64,000 bases of DNA from Macrocybe gigantea (GCA_011319805.1 SJRY01000228.1:124001-188000); one strand, 5' to 3'; positions 1 to 12,500 are shown, counted from the stretch's first letter. Notes: generated by a model not told the origin, from the sequence alone. A program made the numbers and translations.

Positions 1-659
1 TTTTGGTCATGTCACATTTTGGAGGATATATATCAAGTTAGAAGTCGCATCACGACTCATTAATGAGAATAATATATTTTCCATCATGATGCCAGTAGAG
101 TAGAGGAGCCGAAAATTTTCAACATGTCCACCTCCTCTGATCTATGGGTCGCAGAACACGAAAATATCTCAAAGAAGCTGCTGCTCGTGCGACCCAGGCT
201 GCGACCGCAAAAAAAATCCCGTCTTCCAACCGAATCTATTGCCCCCGATCCGCTTCTGAACACTGCGATTACACATTTGAAACCCTCAAAGAAAATCTGC
301 CCAAGGCACAGGCATCTGTCAAATTGGAAACTATACGGAGGTAGGATCGTCGAATCTTTCAGTAGATGAGTGCATATCGCGAGGGTTTGAGCACTGATGA
401 TAGCCAGAAAGCTAGTATAGGCATGCGTATAGGTTGGTGCAGACGATGGGAATCCAAGATAGGGCCATCAAGAGAGGGAATAACCATAAGAAAGGAAAAT
501 AGCAACGAAATACCTTAATCCAACCTAACAAAGGCGACAACAAGGATAGCATCCTAGTTGTCGTTCTCGGTATCGTCTTCCGTGGGCGAATCGCTATGCC
601 CCTCCTGCTGGACTGCGGGGTTCTACGTCTCTCGGCCCTCTGTCTCGCTTCCTCGGCCG
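1..659. other. gene-less left edge
   Basis: No open frame here carries a recognisable domain. The 81-codon frame at 124-369 (+) has no family resemblance and no plausible splice partner. The stretch from about 412 to 659 is probably 3' flank of the DUF6699 gene that ends at 660 on the minus strand. Confidence 0.5.
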
Positions 660-2010
660 TCAAGGGATACCTCCGCAGACACTTTAAAACAAAGGTGCAT
701 GGCAACACTTCGCCACATTGATTTTTGATCACCCTCTCGTCATACGTAAGCCCGCCAAACATTGTATCTTTGCACAGATAATCCAGGCGCTTCGTTCCCC
801 GGCCAAGCCGCCCCCGGGCACATCGAGCGCCCGCGAGCGGTTATAGACGTACGTGTCCGACACCTCGCGCTGCTTTCGCGAGGAGGGGCGTTGAAATCAT
901 TGCCGCTCGCGGCTGTATAGAAGTGATCGCTGAGGCCATCGATAACCTCGCCACAAAGCACCCCAACAGATAGGCTTTTGCGTGGATCTCTATGACCCAC
1001 GGAAACGTCTCCGACACGATTCGCAGAGACGTTACGCGGGGAAGGTAGCCGGTGCGTTTCGTCCTGCAGACCAGGAGACGTCGTCGGGTCTGTGGAGCGC
1101 CGACAGTTGCTAGGAGGGAATACCATATTCCACTCCAGATGGACCTTTTCGCCGCCGTCTGCGGGGGCGGGTCGAGCAGCGGATTCAGTCTCAGCTCAGC
1201 ACCAACGACATGGACGAGGAACGGTTCAAGAACGGGCCCATCTGCGATGAATGAAGTCTCAATTCCAGCTTGATAACCAAGCAGACAAGGAAAAAAGGAA
1301 AAACGGCACACATACAATGTTTCCCTGACATGAAGGGGTCGACGCGGTCGCCGATGTATGCTTTAGCATGCACGCCTTTGTTCGAAGCGACGAGATGTTC
1401 CGGTAGTGCAGGGCTCGGCTGGCGCGGCTGTGGCGGGGGCATGCCCATCATCATATTGTGCTGTGCCGCCCACGTCGGCGGGCAGCGGCGTCTGCATGCT
1501 CCAATCCGCAGCGGGAAACATGCCAGGGGTCATGCCAGGGGTGAAGGAACCACCCCAACCGGGTGGTGGTCCACCTCCGGAGTAAACGGGGCCGCTTGAG
1601 GCGGATAAGGAAAGGGCGGATATGATGGCGGACCCGGGCGCGCCCCACGATGGGGTGGACCGCCTACAGGAGCAGACATGGGCGCAGTCCATGCCGGGGG
1701 GTGCAGCGTCGCAGGCATAGGTCCCATGGGGAAGGCTGCCCGCCCTGAGGGTAACCCGCATAGTCAACGGACATGCCGTTGTGCGATGTACCAGGTGGGG
1801 GTGGTATGACGGGGGGTGCCGCGGGATACGTTCCCGGCATTGGACCAGCGCGCATCGAGGGCGTCGCGTTGGGGATGAAGGGAGGAACGTTATAAGGTGT
1901 GCCGGGGAAGATGGGATACCCAGTAGGCGGTGTTTGCCTCGGGGTGTACGTCCATGGTGAGTGCGGGGGACCGATGGTGGCGGAGGGCCTCCAGACATAG
2001 ATCCGTTCAC
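660..2010 (-). pseudogene. DUF6699 protein 1, frame-broken
   Basis: Fungal protein of unknown function with a Pro/Gly-rich N-terminal part (about 2010-1370, read over three frames) and a C-terminal DUF6699 domain. Domain pieces can be read but jump frame: the opening 'DGPVLEP' and 'LRLNPLLDP' near 1250-1170, 'WNMVFPP' near 1120, 'LPRVTSLRIV...FPWVIEIH' near 1050-980, 'SLSVGVLCGEVIDGL' near 970-920, and the closing 'RLDYLCKDTMFGGLT' near 800-735. An intron from about 735 (GTATGA) to an acceptor near 677 would give a short tail ending at the TGA at 660. At least four frame changes fall inside about 500 bp of the domain, with more in the N-terminal part, so the gene is either a pseudogene or poor sequence. 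A second DUF6699 gene follows at 3637. The family assignment is from remembered pattern, not a search. Confidence 0.55.
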
Positions 2011-3047
2011 GGGCGACGGAATGACTGGAACCTGGGGGACTGCTGTGGACTAGGGAGCGGAGGGATGAAAGGCGTCGTGCTAGGGGACATTTTGATATGA
2101 ATCGTCTTATTCCGAATGGGGGGTTCCTTTCGAGTAAGGGGTAATTCCGGAATACTTGCAGGCAGCGAGGCTTCCTGTTGCCTTGAATAGCATCAGTGAC
2201 CGGACGGATGACCTGACGAGAGGCATGGACAGACTCAATTCAGTTCGAATACTCACGAATTAGGAAAAATGACTCGAACACTCCAGTGAGAAAACAATCA
2301 AAGAACTAGCCTGACTGGTGAATGCTCGACTATCACAGGATCAAGATGACGAAAGAACGAAGCTGAGTCCAAGAAAAGGCGGTGCCCACGATGTCTGGCT
2401 CTCGTGGCTGCCTCCTAGATTGACCGAGATCCGCAATGCAAATTTGATATTTCCCTTGAAAAAACTTGGTCTGAAGCTAAAAGGGTATGACTGCCGTAAA
2501 ATGTCGAAATGATGACTCGTAGAGTTTGCCCAGTGACGGCCAGCCTACGACCTTCAGCTGTTATACAACTTGACGACGAGGCAAGAGAGATCAGCATTGC
2601 GCAAGGACGGTTCACCGGAGACTGACTTGGCAGACCCTGAATATCCAGTATGGAATAGAACGAAATGATGGAAATTTCTGTGCGATGCGGTTCGGAGGTC
2701 GAGGAACGCAGATTTTTGGGAGCGCGAGGGCAGTGTATAGGTTCATCGATGCACGTGACTCTATCTGACTTCTGCCTCCGTCTGCTGCCATTTTTCGAAG
2801 CACCCAGTCGATCGTGATCGACATGCGGGTCCTTCATTTTGCACCTGCTTTAACTGCATTTCCGAACCATCTGCTGTGTAGAACCTGTTCATCCTTTATG
2901 TTGCTCTACAGCAATCCGGTGCACTCTGCATAAATGCTCTGGAGTAGCAGTGACTCCGTCGTCCCTTGCACGTTGTTATAGAAAAAAAACGCCCGAGACG
3001 AAACATGATGTCCATGCACATAACCTTCGAGGCCCTTCTCTGGTGAT
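2011..3047. other. intergenic, no gene seen
   Basis: Short unrelated frames only (for example 2415-2837 minus), none with domain-like sequence. The part next to 2010 is presumably the 5' flank of the DUF6699-1 gene. Confidence 0.5.
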
Positions 3048-3547
3048 CTTTTCTTAATACGAGTTAACCTTGAATCGTAGGTACAGACAGGTGCCACGAT
3101 CGTTCAGTTACAACAAAGAGGAACCTATAAACGGCACGCAACGTGGATCACTCCTGTCTGTGTCGCATCAAGAGACTAGACACGATACATGTGCCTGGGC
3201 ACGTAATGGGGCGAATTCTTCCCGGACCAGTCTGTCAGATAACAGGAAATGATGAATGAATTGGAAGGAGCATAGGTTATAGAACTGATAGTGGCACTTT
3301 TCTTAATACGAGTTAACCTTGAATCGTAGGTACAGACAGGTGCCACGATCGTTCAGTTACAACAAAGAGGAACCTATAAACGGCACGCAACGTGGATCAC
3401 TCCTGTCTGCGTCGCATCAAGAGACTAGACACGATACATGTGCCTGGGCACGTAATGGGGCGAATTCTTCCCGGACCAGTCTGTCAGATAACAGGGAAAT
3501 GATGAATGAATTGGAAGGAGCATAGGTTATAGAACTGATAGTGGCAC
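3048..3547. repeat. two-copy tandem repeat, unit about 249 bp
   Basis: Copy 1 is 3048-3296 and copy 2 is 3297-3547. Both start 'cttttcttaatacgag' and run to 'gaactgatagtggcac'. They differ by one C/T substitution in 'gtgtcgcatc' versus 'gcgtcgcatc' and by one extra G in 'acagggaaat' of copy 2. The repeat lies between the two DUF6699 genes. Short frames of 60-68 codons in it are duplicated with it and do not look coding. Confidence 0.95.
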
Positions 3548-3636
3548 AGATTACAAATGATAACGAGAAAATAGAACAGAATGCAGCAATGTTGAACAAG
3601 CGACTAGAACACAGCCATAAGCACAGAAATACATGC

Positions 3637-4379
3637 CTAGGCTACTAGATTCATGATGAAGATATTCGGAGCCTTGAAACCTAGTCGCGACTTGGCGTAT
3701 CCGTCATCCCTCTTCAACGTATCAAAATAGATCCGCTCTCTCAACCAATCTGTTTCATACTTCGTTATCAAGACAGCATTTGGCGGATGTCTAGATCCCA
3801 GACGACTCACCAACGCGTCTAAACCTATTTGGCGTGGCTGCAGGTGGCGAGTAGTACATGGCGCCCCAATTTCCTCCTTGAGAGTTGATCATCGCCATTC
3901 TCCTGACCTGCTCCTGAATTCTTGGCTGTAGGGTGGTAAATTCGGCGTCTGTAACCATATTTTCTGTATATCTAACAGCACAACTTCGCCATCAGCACAG
4001 TCTTGACCGCTAGAATGATAAAGCGCACTCTTTCCATACTGTGGCGCAAATGTCGCCGACTGTGACACCCTTCTCATTTTTGACGATGGTGCACCACGGG
4101 CTGTGCTCGGTGATGATGATCACTTGCGACACACGGGGAAGGGTAGCTGGTTCGTCTCTTGCGGGGAAGTTGGGGGTTTCCTGGTTGAAACCCCTGCGTT
4201 TCCTGCATCACCGAGCGGTCAGGGCCAAAAGAAACGCATCAGGCTCCTAGATTTCAGCTGGATTGCACCTGATACGACGTCAAAGACAAGATGCGCTGCG
4301 CTGTTGCCGATCAGAATAGGATTGATCTCCAACTCTGTGTTCAATAAGTACAGATCTGTCTGGGACAGCACAGGCCCAT
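3637..4379 (-). CDS. DUF6699 protein 2 (5' end not resolved)
   Basis: A DUF6699 gene paralogous to the one at 660-2010. The domain reads in order: 'DGPVLSQ', 'LEINPILIGN', 'HLVFDVVSG' (exon 4379-4269); then 'EPATLPRVSQVIII', 'SPWCTIV', 'GVTVGDICATVW' (exon ending 4029, start uncertain near 4180); then 'MVTDAEFTTL' through 'RFRRV' (3963-3811); and a last exon 3749-3637 with 'DWLRERIYFDTL' and 'KSRLGFKAPN' ending at TAG. The 3811/3749 junction uses a clean GTGAGT donor and keeps phase. The 4029/3963 junction is one base out of phase at a run of four A, a possible indel. The N-terminal exon, somewhere in 4380-4600, could not be fixed. Function unknown. Confidence 0.6.
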
Positions 4380-4599
4380 CTGTGTAGGTGCTGGCACATT
4401 TAGCGAGAATAATTGCACACGAAAAAAAGACAAGACTCTTCGTACAAGCTGTCCCAGCGGCAAACTTTGCAATACTCATCGAACGAGATGACGCCAATGT
4501 TCGTTGATTGGGTTGTATTCAAAATGGTAGAAGAGACGAGTGATCCTGAACCAGAAGTCGTCGAAGATTGAGTCGCAATAGATCAGTAGCTTAGATACG

Positions 4600-5158
4600 G
4601 AGTGAGTCAAGGACGACGACAGTTGGTGGGCACGAGGGACAGGCTACGAAGGAAGAACTTGAAGGACCGAGAAAAGATGTTGGTCCGGCCATCAACCGGT
4701 GATTTTAGATCAGGAAATAGGCGCCTAACTGATCCTGGGCAGTGGGCAGTGGGCACCGCACATGAGTCGTCAGCCCTTGATATTCTTTACTTTGCGGCTT
4801 TATGGACAACCAACGGTCTCCTCTGCATGCTTGGAATGTCATGTCGCTCCAAGACATTTAGATTAACCCTTTCTTCGAGTTCAGCATTGCTAGCAATGCA
4901 GAGGAATCTGGGTATCAGGCATAGAATAACAGATCTATATCCCTGATAAATTCCAGCTAATCAGAGGCTGGCCGACATAGCGAACAGCCATGGAGCTTGC
5001 TACTCACTCTGACAGCTAATGACTGCAATTTAAAATCAAGATGAAATTCGAGGATGCGTCCTTACTAGATTAGTGAGAGATTAGATAATGATATGATCAC
5101 CGCAAAGTTAACAGAGCCATTTCATCCGCAACCTTCATCACCTTATCCCTATTTTGCG
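4600..5158. other. intergenic, 5' flank of CCDC124 gene
   Basis: No supported gene. The 114-codon frame at 4602-4946 shows no domain-like features. The region separates the minus-strand DUF6699-2 gene from the plus-strand CCDC124 gene, so it probably holds both upstream regions. Confidence 0.45.
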
Positions 5159-6366
5159 ATGGCGCCAAAGGGAGTAAATACCAAGAAAGAAGCGGGAAGG
5201 GCGAAAAAGGCTGAGAACGAGGCCAATAAGCGCGCACAAGCGGCCGCAGAACAGGTTCGTAGATTTAACTTCACTTCGCTTCTTATCTCCCAATCGCCTG
5301 ACTCATGCAAGACTTGTGGATCCCTCCTCACATTATTTGTTGTATCCATCTTTTAGGAGAGGAAGGAAGCCGAGCTATGGAAAGACGAGGTGAAAGGCGG
5401 GAGGTCGGGCAAGCTTGACAAGGAAGAAAAGCGCAAAGCGGACCTCGCGCGTAAAGCTGAGAATGCACGGCTCCTGGCAGAGGAAGAGGCCAGCGCACCT
5501 TCCACTGTTAAAGCTGCGCCAAAAGCGGCGAAGAAGCCCGGCGTGAAGGCCGCAGCTGCCAAGCCTGCTGGGCCCGGCGCGATTGCTGCAGGTGGTGGGC
5601 TTGGTGGCCCTACGAAGAGCACTGCCGAGGCGCCTCAGGAGGTGGAGAGCTTCTCGGCAACGGGCATCGACAGTGCCCTCGATCTGTTAGAGGTCGTCAC
5701 CGCAAAGATGGACAAGGCGAGTGTGGGACAGCAGGCCGCTGGTATCGAGAGCGACATCCAGAGGTGCGTCAAGACGTTGCCTGTCAAATGTTAACTGCTG
5801 ATATTGCCATCGTTTCCTTTCCCTCTGCACGGCCAACTTTGTTCGTCGCAGAGGCGATTCAAGGTCATAAACCCCTATAGCTACCCTCATTGTTTACTCG
5901 GTTCTCAATGATTGTTTATAATGCAGGCCGCCTTTGAGGCTTACCAAGAGCGCGAGCTACCGAAGCTCAAGCAGGAGGTGAGTCTGCTGCGCCGCAGAGC
6001 ATGATAATTGAAACAAATCCATTCCATATCAAGCATCCTGGCCTTCGACTGCAGCAGTACAAGGTTCGGTTTAGAACATGCTGTTTATGTTTTCTCGATG
6101 ATCCTATCAGGTGTTGATGATTATTCCTCCAGGATCTGCTGCACAAACAGTTCCAGAAATCCCCTGAAAATCCGTATGTCCCTCGAGCATTCGAGCCATC
6201 ATCTGATCTCAAAATTTCATTGGCTCGCGGTCGCTCGATTTTATCTTATTTCTGCAGGTTCAATCAAACCGTGGTTTCATACGACGCGACAAAGGAGGAG
6301 CGGATCAAGGCATTGCAACAGAAGAAGGCTCAGGTCGAGGAGCGTCTGCGCGACAAGTCGGCCTAG
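5159..6366 (+). CDS. CCDC124 / Lso2-like ribosome-binding protein
   Basis: Small, charged, mostly helical protein of the CCDC124 (yeast Lso2) family, known to bind idle ribosomes and help recovery from stationary phase. Exons: 5159-5254, 5357-5763, 5927-5977, 6034-6063, 6133-6173, 6258-6366. It starts 'MAPKGVNTKKEAGRAKKAE', has a Lys/Glu coiled coil, an Ala/Pro-rich middle, 'ATGIDSALDLL', then the conserved C-terminal block 'AAFEAYQERELPKLKQE', 'HPGLRLQQYK', 'DLLHKQFQKSPENPFNQ' and ends 'ERLRDKSA'. The ATG at 5159 is preferred over the upstream in-frame one because family members start at this motif. One splice junction (5763 to 5927, 'cag|gcc') is one base short for the expected frame. A missing G in the run after the acceptor would explain it. 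Confidence 0.85.
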
Positions 6367-6800
6367 AGATTATGAAATCTCTTGGGCTAGATCATTCCGA
6401 GCGATTCTTCGGCATTCTCAGCGTTATGCTTAGGATTTGCTGTTAAGGGGGTTTACGTGGCGTGGCATAGACATTTCGCCTACTAGCAGACTTCTAGATG
6501 ATTCTTTTTATTAGCATTCTATGGATGCCCGACACGACAATGCGAATAGGCTGACGATCTCCCTGTGTCTGCCAATATGAAATAGCAAGCCTCAGTTGCT
6601 GCGCCAGGCCTGTACGGGCAGTTACACAAAATAATGATGATGATAAGGACAGCCATGCGGTTTGCACCGCCTGTAGCAACACAGCATTACATAAGCTGGC
6701 CGTTCGCCCTCAGAGAAAAAAAATTGGTTTAAAAGCCACGACGGCGTCGTCGAGAGACCACCAACCTTTGAACCATTCCATCACCCCGTTCTGAATAATT

Positions 6801-7586
6801 ATGACTCTTCGCTCTTTCTCAGTTCCGGCTTCAACAACCTCTCAATTGCAGAGGAGTCTGGATTCGACGACGAACACGATCATTATCGCGTCCATCCCGA
6901 GAGCCTTCTTTCATCTGGTCGCGCTGGACATACTGAAGAAGTATTTCATGGCGTTTGGCGAGATCAATAGATGGGTACCCCTCCCAGGTTTGGGAGAATC
7001 ATAGTCGTGTACGAAATGGACGAATCCGCCGAGGAGGCAAAGATACAATGCGACCCCATCATCCTGTCAGGCTTCCACGATAGGTGAGTTCAAAACGTCC
7101 TTTGGTTGAACTTCCTGGCTGAGATAAAAACAAAATCGAAAAAAAAAAAAAAAAAACAGATCGGAAGTCGTGCTACGCGTGTATCGCGCGGACCGTTCCC
7201 CGTTGCTACGACACGGCGACGAGCCCATCCCGTCAGACGCACTCCTCCGGCCACCAGCGCTGGAAAAGAACTTCCTCATCTCACCGCCTGGCTCGCCGCC
7301 TGTCGGATGGGAGCAGGCCAGGGAGGACCCTCCGAATTCTGCTCCGCTCGCGGACGACCTCATGCAGGCGTTGCGAAGGCTGCAGCTCCGTGAACGTCGC
7401 CCGAGCATGGAGGTGCTGCTCGATCCGCAAGAGGGCTCTGGCGTGGGCGTGTATGTGGAGGACTGCGATGGCGAGGTGGAGGCCGATGTGAATGAGGAAG
7501 AGTGGGTGTATGGCGAGACGATGTCGTCACGCTTGAGGTGGCAGCGGACGGCGCTGCCGCCCATGCCTCGCTCTCTGACCGTTTGA
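6801..7586 (+). CDS. RCN1: calcipressin / RCAN (regulator of calcineurin), one frame break
   Basis: Regulator of the Ca2+/calmodulin phosphatase calcineurin. Exon 1 (6801-7083) encodes the RRM-like part ('NTIIIASIPRAFF', 'FGEINRWVPLP'); exon 2 (7160-7586), after an intron with an A-run before its CAG, begins 'SEVVLRVYRAD' and carries the diagnostic RCAN block 'EKNFLISPPGSPPVGW' followed by 'PLADDLMQAL' and an acidic tail. Inside exon 1 the frame breaks at about 6982-6985: upstream reads '..WVPLP', while the conserved 'RFGRIIVVYE' continues one frame over. The break lies in a C-rich run, so a dropped base in the assembly is likelier than a real null allele. Family call is strong; intactness is not established. 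Confidence 0.85.
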
Positions 7587-9510
7587 TCGCTCCGTTTTCT
7601 TTTCATTCCTTCCTTTTTGTTTGCTTTAAAGTGAGTGGCAGTCTTGCATCTTTTCTTTCTTTTGCTTTTGCGGATGAGAAATACTTCAGACCTGTTCCGA
7701 GCCTCTTGGCCTGAGGACAACTTATATTGCCTTATTCATTCTGATTTCTGCCCTTTCAAATGCATTGCTGGTCATCATGCTAACTTGTCTTGTTTGATAG
7801 CCGCAATATGTACATCTGGCATCATCACAATTATGGGACTCTGTGAGTATCTCCTCTTCGTCTTCAACCCCCAACCCCCATCATCACATGGATGAATACC
7901 AATTCAGACCTGTTCTGATCCTTGTGGAGAAAACTTCATATTGCCAATACTTTCTGATCCTTCTATCTTGCAAATTCCTTCATGTTGTTCAAATGCGGTG
8001 GCTCATGATGTCCTTGCTTGCAGGAAATGACAAGCAAACTTGTCATTATGTAAAATATGTTTTATGTTGGACACTTAGTATTATTTCATGTTGGTTCGTG
8101 CACGGGGATTGGCTGTACTCTGTGGGAAGGATGACATATAATTTATTGCTCTACTAGTCGGGGATAATGCGCATTCTCAAATTGCACTGGTTGCTCACCC
8201 AATGGCATTCCAGCAACTCTCCACTGAAACTCTGCGTCGCGAGTTCTACACGTTCGCCGTGTTACACAAGGTGGTTGTACGACCATCGAGTTCGGACGTA
8301 TCGCGGCTAATGTCCGCGATAAGAACTCTTTTCATTGGCTCGCGAAAGGCTCTCCACGCAAATAGACTAGCAGGTCACCTTTTTTGTTTGCGTCAGGCAT
8401 GGAGGCGAGGTCGCTGGCAGTTATTGTTCACGCGGGCGAGACGTGGGAGCTGGTGAGACCCTGATGTGTTTGGTGGCGCCGAGACTTTCCGTTGCCGCGG
8501 GCTTGCACTGGGACATTCATGACATTCATGGATTGGGGCCGTTGATCGCGGGGCGGCCGCCCTTGGGCATGTCTTTTCTGCCTGCTTGCTTGCTTGCAGT
8601 TCAAAAATCGTCGTCGGTTTCGGGCAATGCTGATATCAGTTACTGGTCATAGCCTCGGTGATATCAGCTCTGGCGGTTGTTTGAAAATTGCGGATGCCTT
8701 GGCGATCAAACACTTGAAATTCCGACGAGATGGTCAACACATTGGCTGGCATTCTTGTATGCGAATTATACTGAGGAAAGAAAAACAAACTGCGTGGATC
8801 AGCTACGCACTTTGGGACGAACATTAACCAGGTCCGACAGAGGCAGGCAATGTTCCGGAAAAGGCAAAGAACATGACACGTGCACCGGGGCGGCTAACGA
8901 GCGTGCTTGCCTTTTTTGGATGTCGGACCTGTCTCGACGATTAATTCACCATTTCCGTCGCTGGTCCCTCCTATACCCTCTTTGTTCTCCACCGCCATCG
9001 ATGCCCCGCTTGTGAATCCCGCCCAACTACCTTTAAATATTCCCTAATACTCGCCTGCATTCCAACATCACCCGACCAGCCCGCCGTTACCGCTTTCAAC
9101 GCGTAGTTGATAACACCGTTGCGTATCTTATCACCCCCTTTTAGCCCTTTTTGATATTGATACCGTCAGCCCTCTCCTTTGCATTGTCGAATTTAGTTTT
9201 TGGAACGCCATCTCCTTCAACTGTGACAGTTTACTCGGTTGCTCCGTGCGGCTGACCATCGCGGTTTCAAGTCTCTCCCTTCAGATTGGCTTTTAAACGC
9301 GCTTTCCATTGGACCTTTTTCTTTTTCTTTCTTGCGACACCCCGCCCTGGCCTTAGGCACGTCAAGACCATTCAGGACTGTTCTCTTGGACAAAGTGTAG
9401 GTTTTTACCCTACGCCCTGGTATCCCTACTCTTTTGTGCCGAGTGAGTTACATAAACTCCGTGAAAAGTTCAGCGGCTGACGTTGTTGTTGCAATGCGCC
9501 TGGCGGAAAG
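7587..9510. other. 1.9-kb intergenic region with an old imperfect repeat
   Basis: No gene recognised; the 84- to 104-codon frames lack domain-like sequence. Two stretches, about 7686-7795 and 7905-8035, resemble each other ('ttcagacctgttc' then 'atattgcc' then 'ttcaaatgc' in the same order), suggesting an old local duplication. From about 9050 to 9510 the sequence is rich in C/T tracts, as expected of the leader of the CBM21 gene that starts at 9511. Confidence 0.5.
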
Positions 9511-12500
9511 ATGATTGCAACTATCTCGATCCAAGCACACATGTCCTCTCTTCAAGACAACACCAACTGTCTACCCGCCCATGCAGCAACGCCGCCGCTG
9601 AGCGTGCTTCCACGAAGAGTATCTTCCAGGCCCAAAAACCGTGACGCTTCTTCGTCGCTACCTACTTCCGCTCATGCCGCCCCGTTCGAAATCAACGTGC
9701 ACAAGTCCACGCCCGAGAGAGTCGCGCGCAAACCCGCCGCGTCGCCCTCTCATCGTGGGCGCGACTCAGACTCGAGTTCAGATTCCTCGGACGAACCTCG
9801 ATCCAACCTGACGGTCCGCCCTAGGCGGACACGAACCCCACGCCTGTCGCTGCGTCCCCCGGAGCAGTCCACCCCCACGCCGGCATTCCACGATGCTTCG
9901 CGCTCACGGGCCCTTTCCACCCCTGCAATGCTAATGCTTCCTCACCATCACCTTCTCTACGCCCAGCACTCGCTCTATGGGCTGAAAAATTCGAGGATAA
10001 CACACCTAGACCGCAGACGCGTTCGCTGATATATGTACCAGGGATGCAGCTGCGCGTCAAGACCGACTTTTTGACGCCGCGCGCCGCCTCGCACACGCAC
10101 GGACGCGCATCCTCAGAGTCTCCAGCTATCATGACGACAACAGCATCCCACTCGGAGCCCAAGCTCATTCGCAAAAAATCGGGCCAGCTCGTCAAGCCGT
10201 CTCTGAAGACGTCCAAGTCCAGGGACAGCCTTGCGATTGACGTCCGCTGCGGTCAGAGTAGGAGCGAGCCGAGTACGCCGACACATTCCAAAGCCGTGCA
10301 TTTCGATTCCAAGCTAGAACATGTCAAGCTGTTCCTAGCAGAGCAGAAGCCGCTGGCTGTTTCTCGCGATGGGAGCCCGACGGAGGACACAAGCGGGACG
10401 GATACCGAGTTTCCTTCCTTCATCTATGGCGACTATGGCTCTGTCAAGGCAAAGAAGAATCTTGCGATGACGGTGCACAACATGCCAGCCATTGTGAACC
10501 CTTGCGCGGACGTCGTCTTGGAGGATCTCGTGCTGTCTGCGGACAAAACATGCGTGATGGGCAAGGTTCGCGTGCGCAACATTGCATACGCCAAGTTGAT
10601 CGCTGTCCGCTTCACGTTTGACTCGTGGCAGACGACGAGCGAAGTCACGGCCAAGTACACCGAGTCGCTCAGCGCGGAGCACGACCGGTTCGCGTTCGTC
10701 ATCCGCCTAAATGATCTTTTAGCACGTATCGAGGAGAAGGTGCTGTATCTCGCTGTGAGGTACCTTGTCGCCGGCATGGAGTTTTGGGACAATAATAGTG
10801 GCTACACTATGCGGCCGTGTTCTCGAGGACTACGGATAGGTCGCTGGCCAAGACGCGCGCATGCTCGGAGGGCAACATGGCAGACCTCAGAGATAGGCTT
10901 GAAAAGGCTGCAAAGAGGCGGGATGCCGAGACATTGACCGCCGTTGCTGCACCCCCCGACGCGGACTTTGGGTCGACGTCACTGTTCCTGGCGGCGAGAT
11001 ACGACATCGAGACATCGCTGAAGCAGCCGTGGAAGCGTGCAGAGTTCGCGACGCCATTTCGCCACTTCAGGACAAAGTCTTATCCATCCACATCAATGAC
11101 GTCGCCCGAGGCCATCTCATGGCCTGATAGGCCTCAGCCAAGCGTCCCGGATGTCCAAAGTATGCGGAGTGCCAGCTTTAAAGCAGGGTCACCGCGCACC
11201 GTCCTCGGCTCGCCGAGAGACGCGAACGACGACCCGCATGGCCTGTTCGTCGCCGTGCCGAGGATGGTGTCCGATCTTGAGGATCCGGTCTTCGCAACGC
11301 CCGCTACGCAGCCCACTTCATATTTAGATCCACATATGGAGGCCAGCGCACGTAACCACAGGCGCGGTTGCTTTGATGCCCGGACGTTCGAAGATACAGC
11401 GCTCAGACGCACGCCTCAGGTGGGCTCCGTGGAGTCGTCGACGCTGGTGCGCTCGTCATCGTCGTCCTCTGGCTCTAGCTCTGGCCCCAGCTCCGGTTCT
11501 AGCCCCAGCTCCAATGCAGCTTTGGACGGGAATGCGAACGATGCTACGCCGATGCCGGCGTCGGCGCGCCATTTCCTCTTCCCGCCGAGTGATCTTTAGC
11601 ACGTATCGAGGAGAAGGTGCTGTATCTCGCTGTGAGGTACCTTGTCGCCGGCATGGAGTTTTGGGACAATAATAGTGGCTACAACTATGCGGCCGTGTTC
11701 TCGAGGACTACGGATAGGTCGCTGGCCAAGACGCGCGCATGCTCGGAGGGCAACATGGCAGACCTCAGAGATAGGCTTGAAAAGGCTGCAAAGAGGCGGG
11801 ATGCCGAGACATTGACCGCCGTTGCTGCACCCCCCGACGCGGACTTTGGGTCGACGTCACTGTTCTGGCGGCGAGATACGACATCGAGACATCGCTGAAG
11901 CAGCGTGGAAGCGTGCAGAGTTCGCGACGCCATTTCGCCACTTCAGGACAAAGTCTTATCCATCCACATCAATGACGTCGCCCGAGGCATCTCATGGGCC
12001 TGATAGGCCTCAGCCAAGCGTCCGGATGTCCAAAGTATGCGGAGTGCCAGCTTTAAAGCAGGGTCACCGCGCACCGTCCTCGGCTCGCCGAGAGACGCGA
12101 ACGACGACCCGCATGGCCTGTTCGTCGCCGTGCCGAGGATGGTGTCCGATCTTGAGGATCCGCAGCCCACTTCATATTTAGATCCACATATGGAGGCCAG
12201 CGCACGTAACCACAGGCGCGGTTGCTTTGATGCCCGGACGTTCGAAGATACAGCGCTCAGACGCACGCCTCAGGTGGGCTCCGTGGAGTCGTCGACGCTG
12301 GTGCGCTCGTCATCGTCGTCCTCTGGCTCTAGCTCTGGCCCCAGCTCCGGTTCTAGCCCCAGCTCCAATGCAGCTTTGGACGGGAATGCGAACGATGCTA
12401 CGCCGATGCCGGCGTCGGCGCGCCATTTCCTCTTCCCGCCGAGGCTCGGGGCTCGCGCGGTGCCTGCGCTGGGGCTCGGTTTGACTACGCCAGGCGCGGC

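Noticed and set aside
7067..7720. 217-codon minus-strand frame opposite RCAN
   Set aside because: It mirrors the GC-rich second RCAN exon, whose family motifs are unmistakable on the plus strand; the antisense reading is Ser-rich noise.
8202..9015. Possible small genes between RCAN and CBM21
   Set aside because: Frames of 69-112 codons with no domain, no consistent splice sites and no start context.
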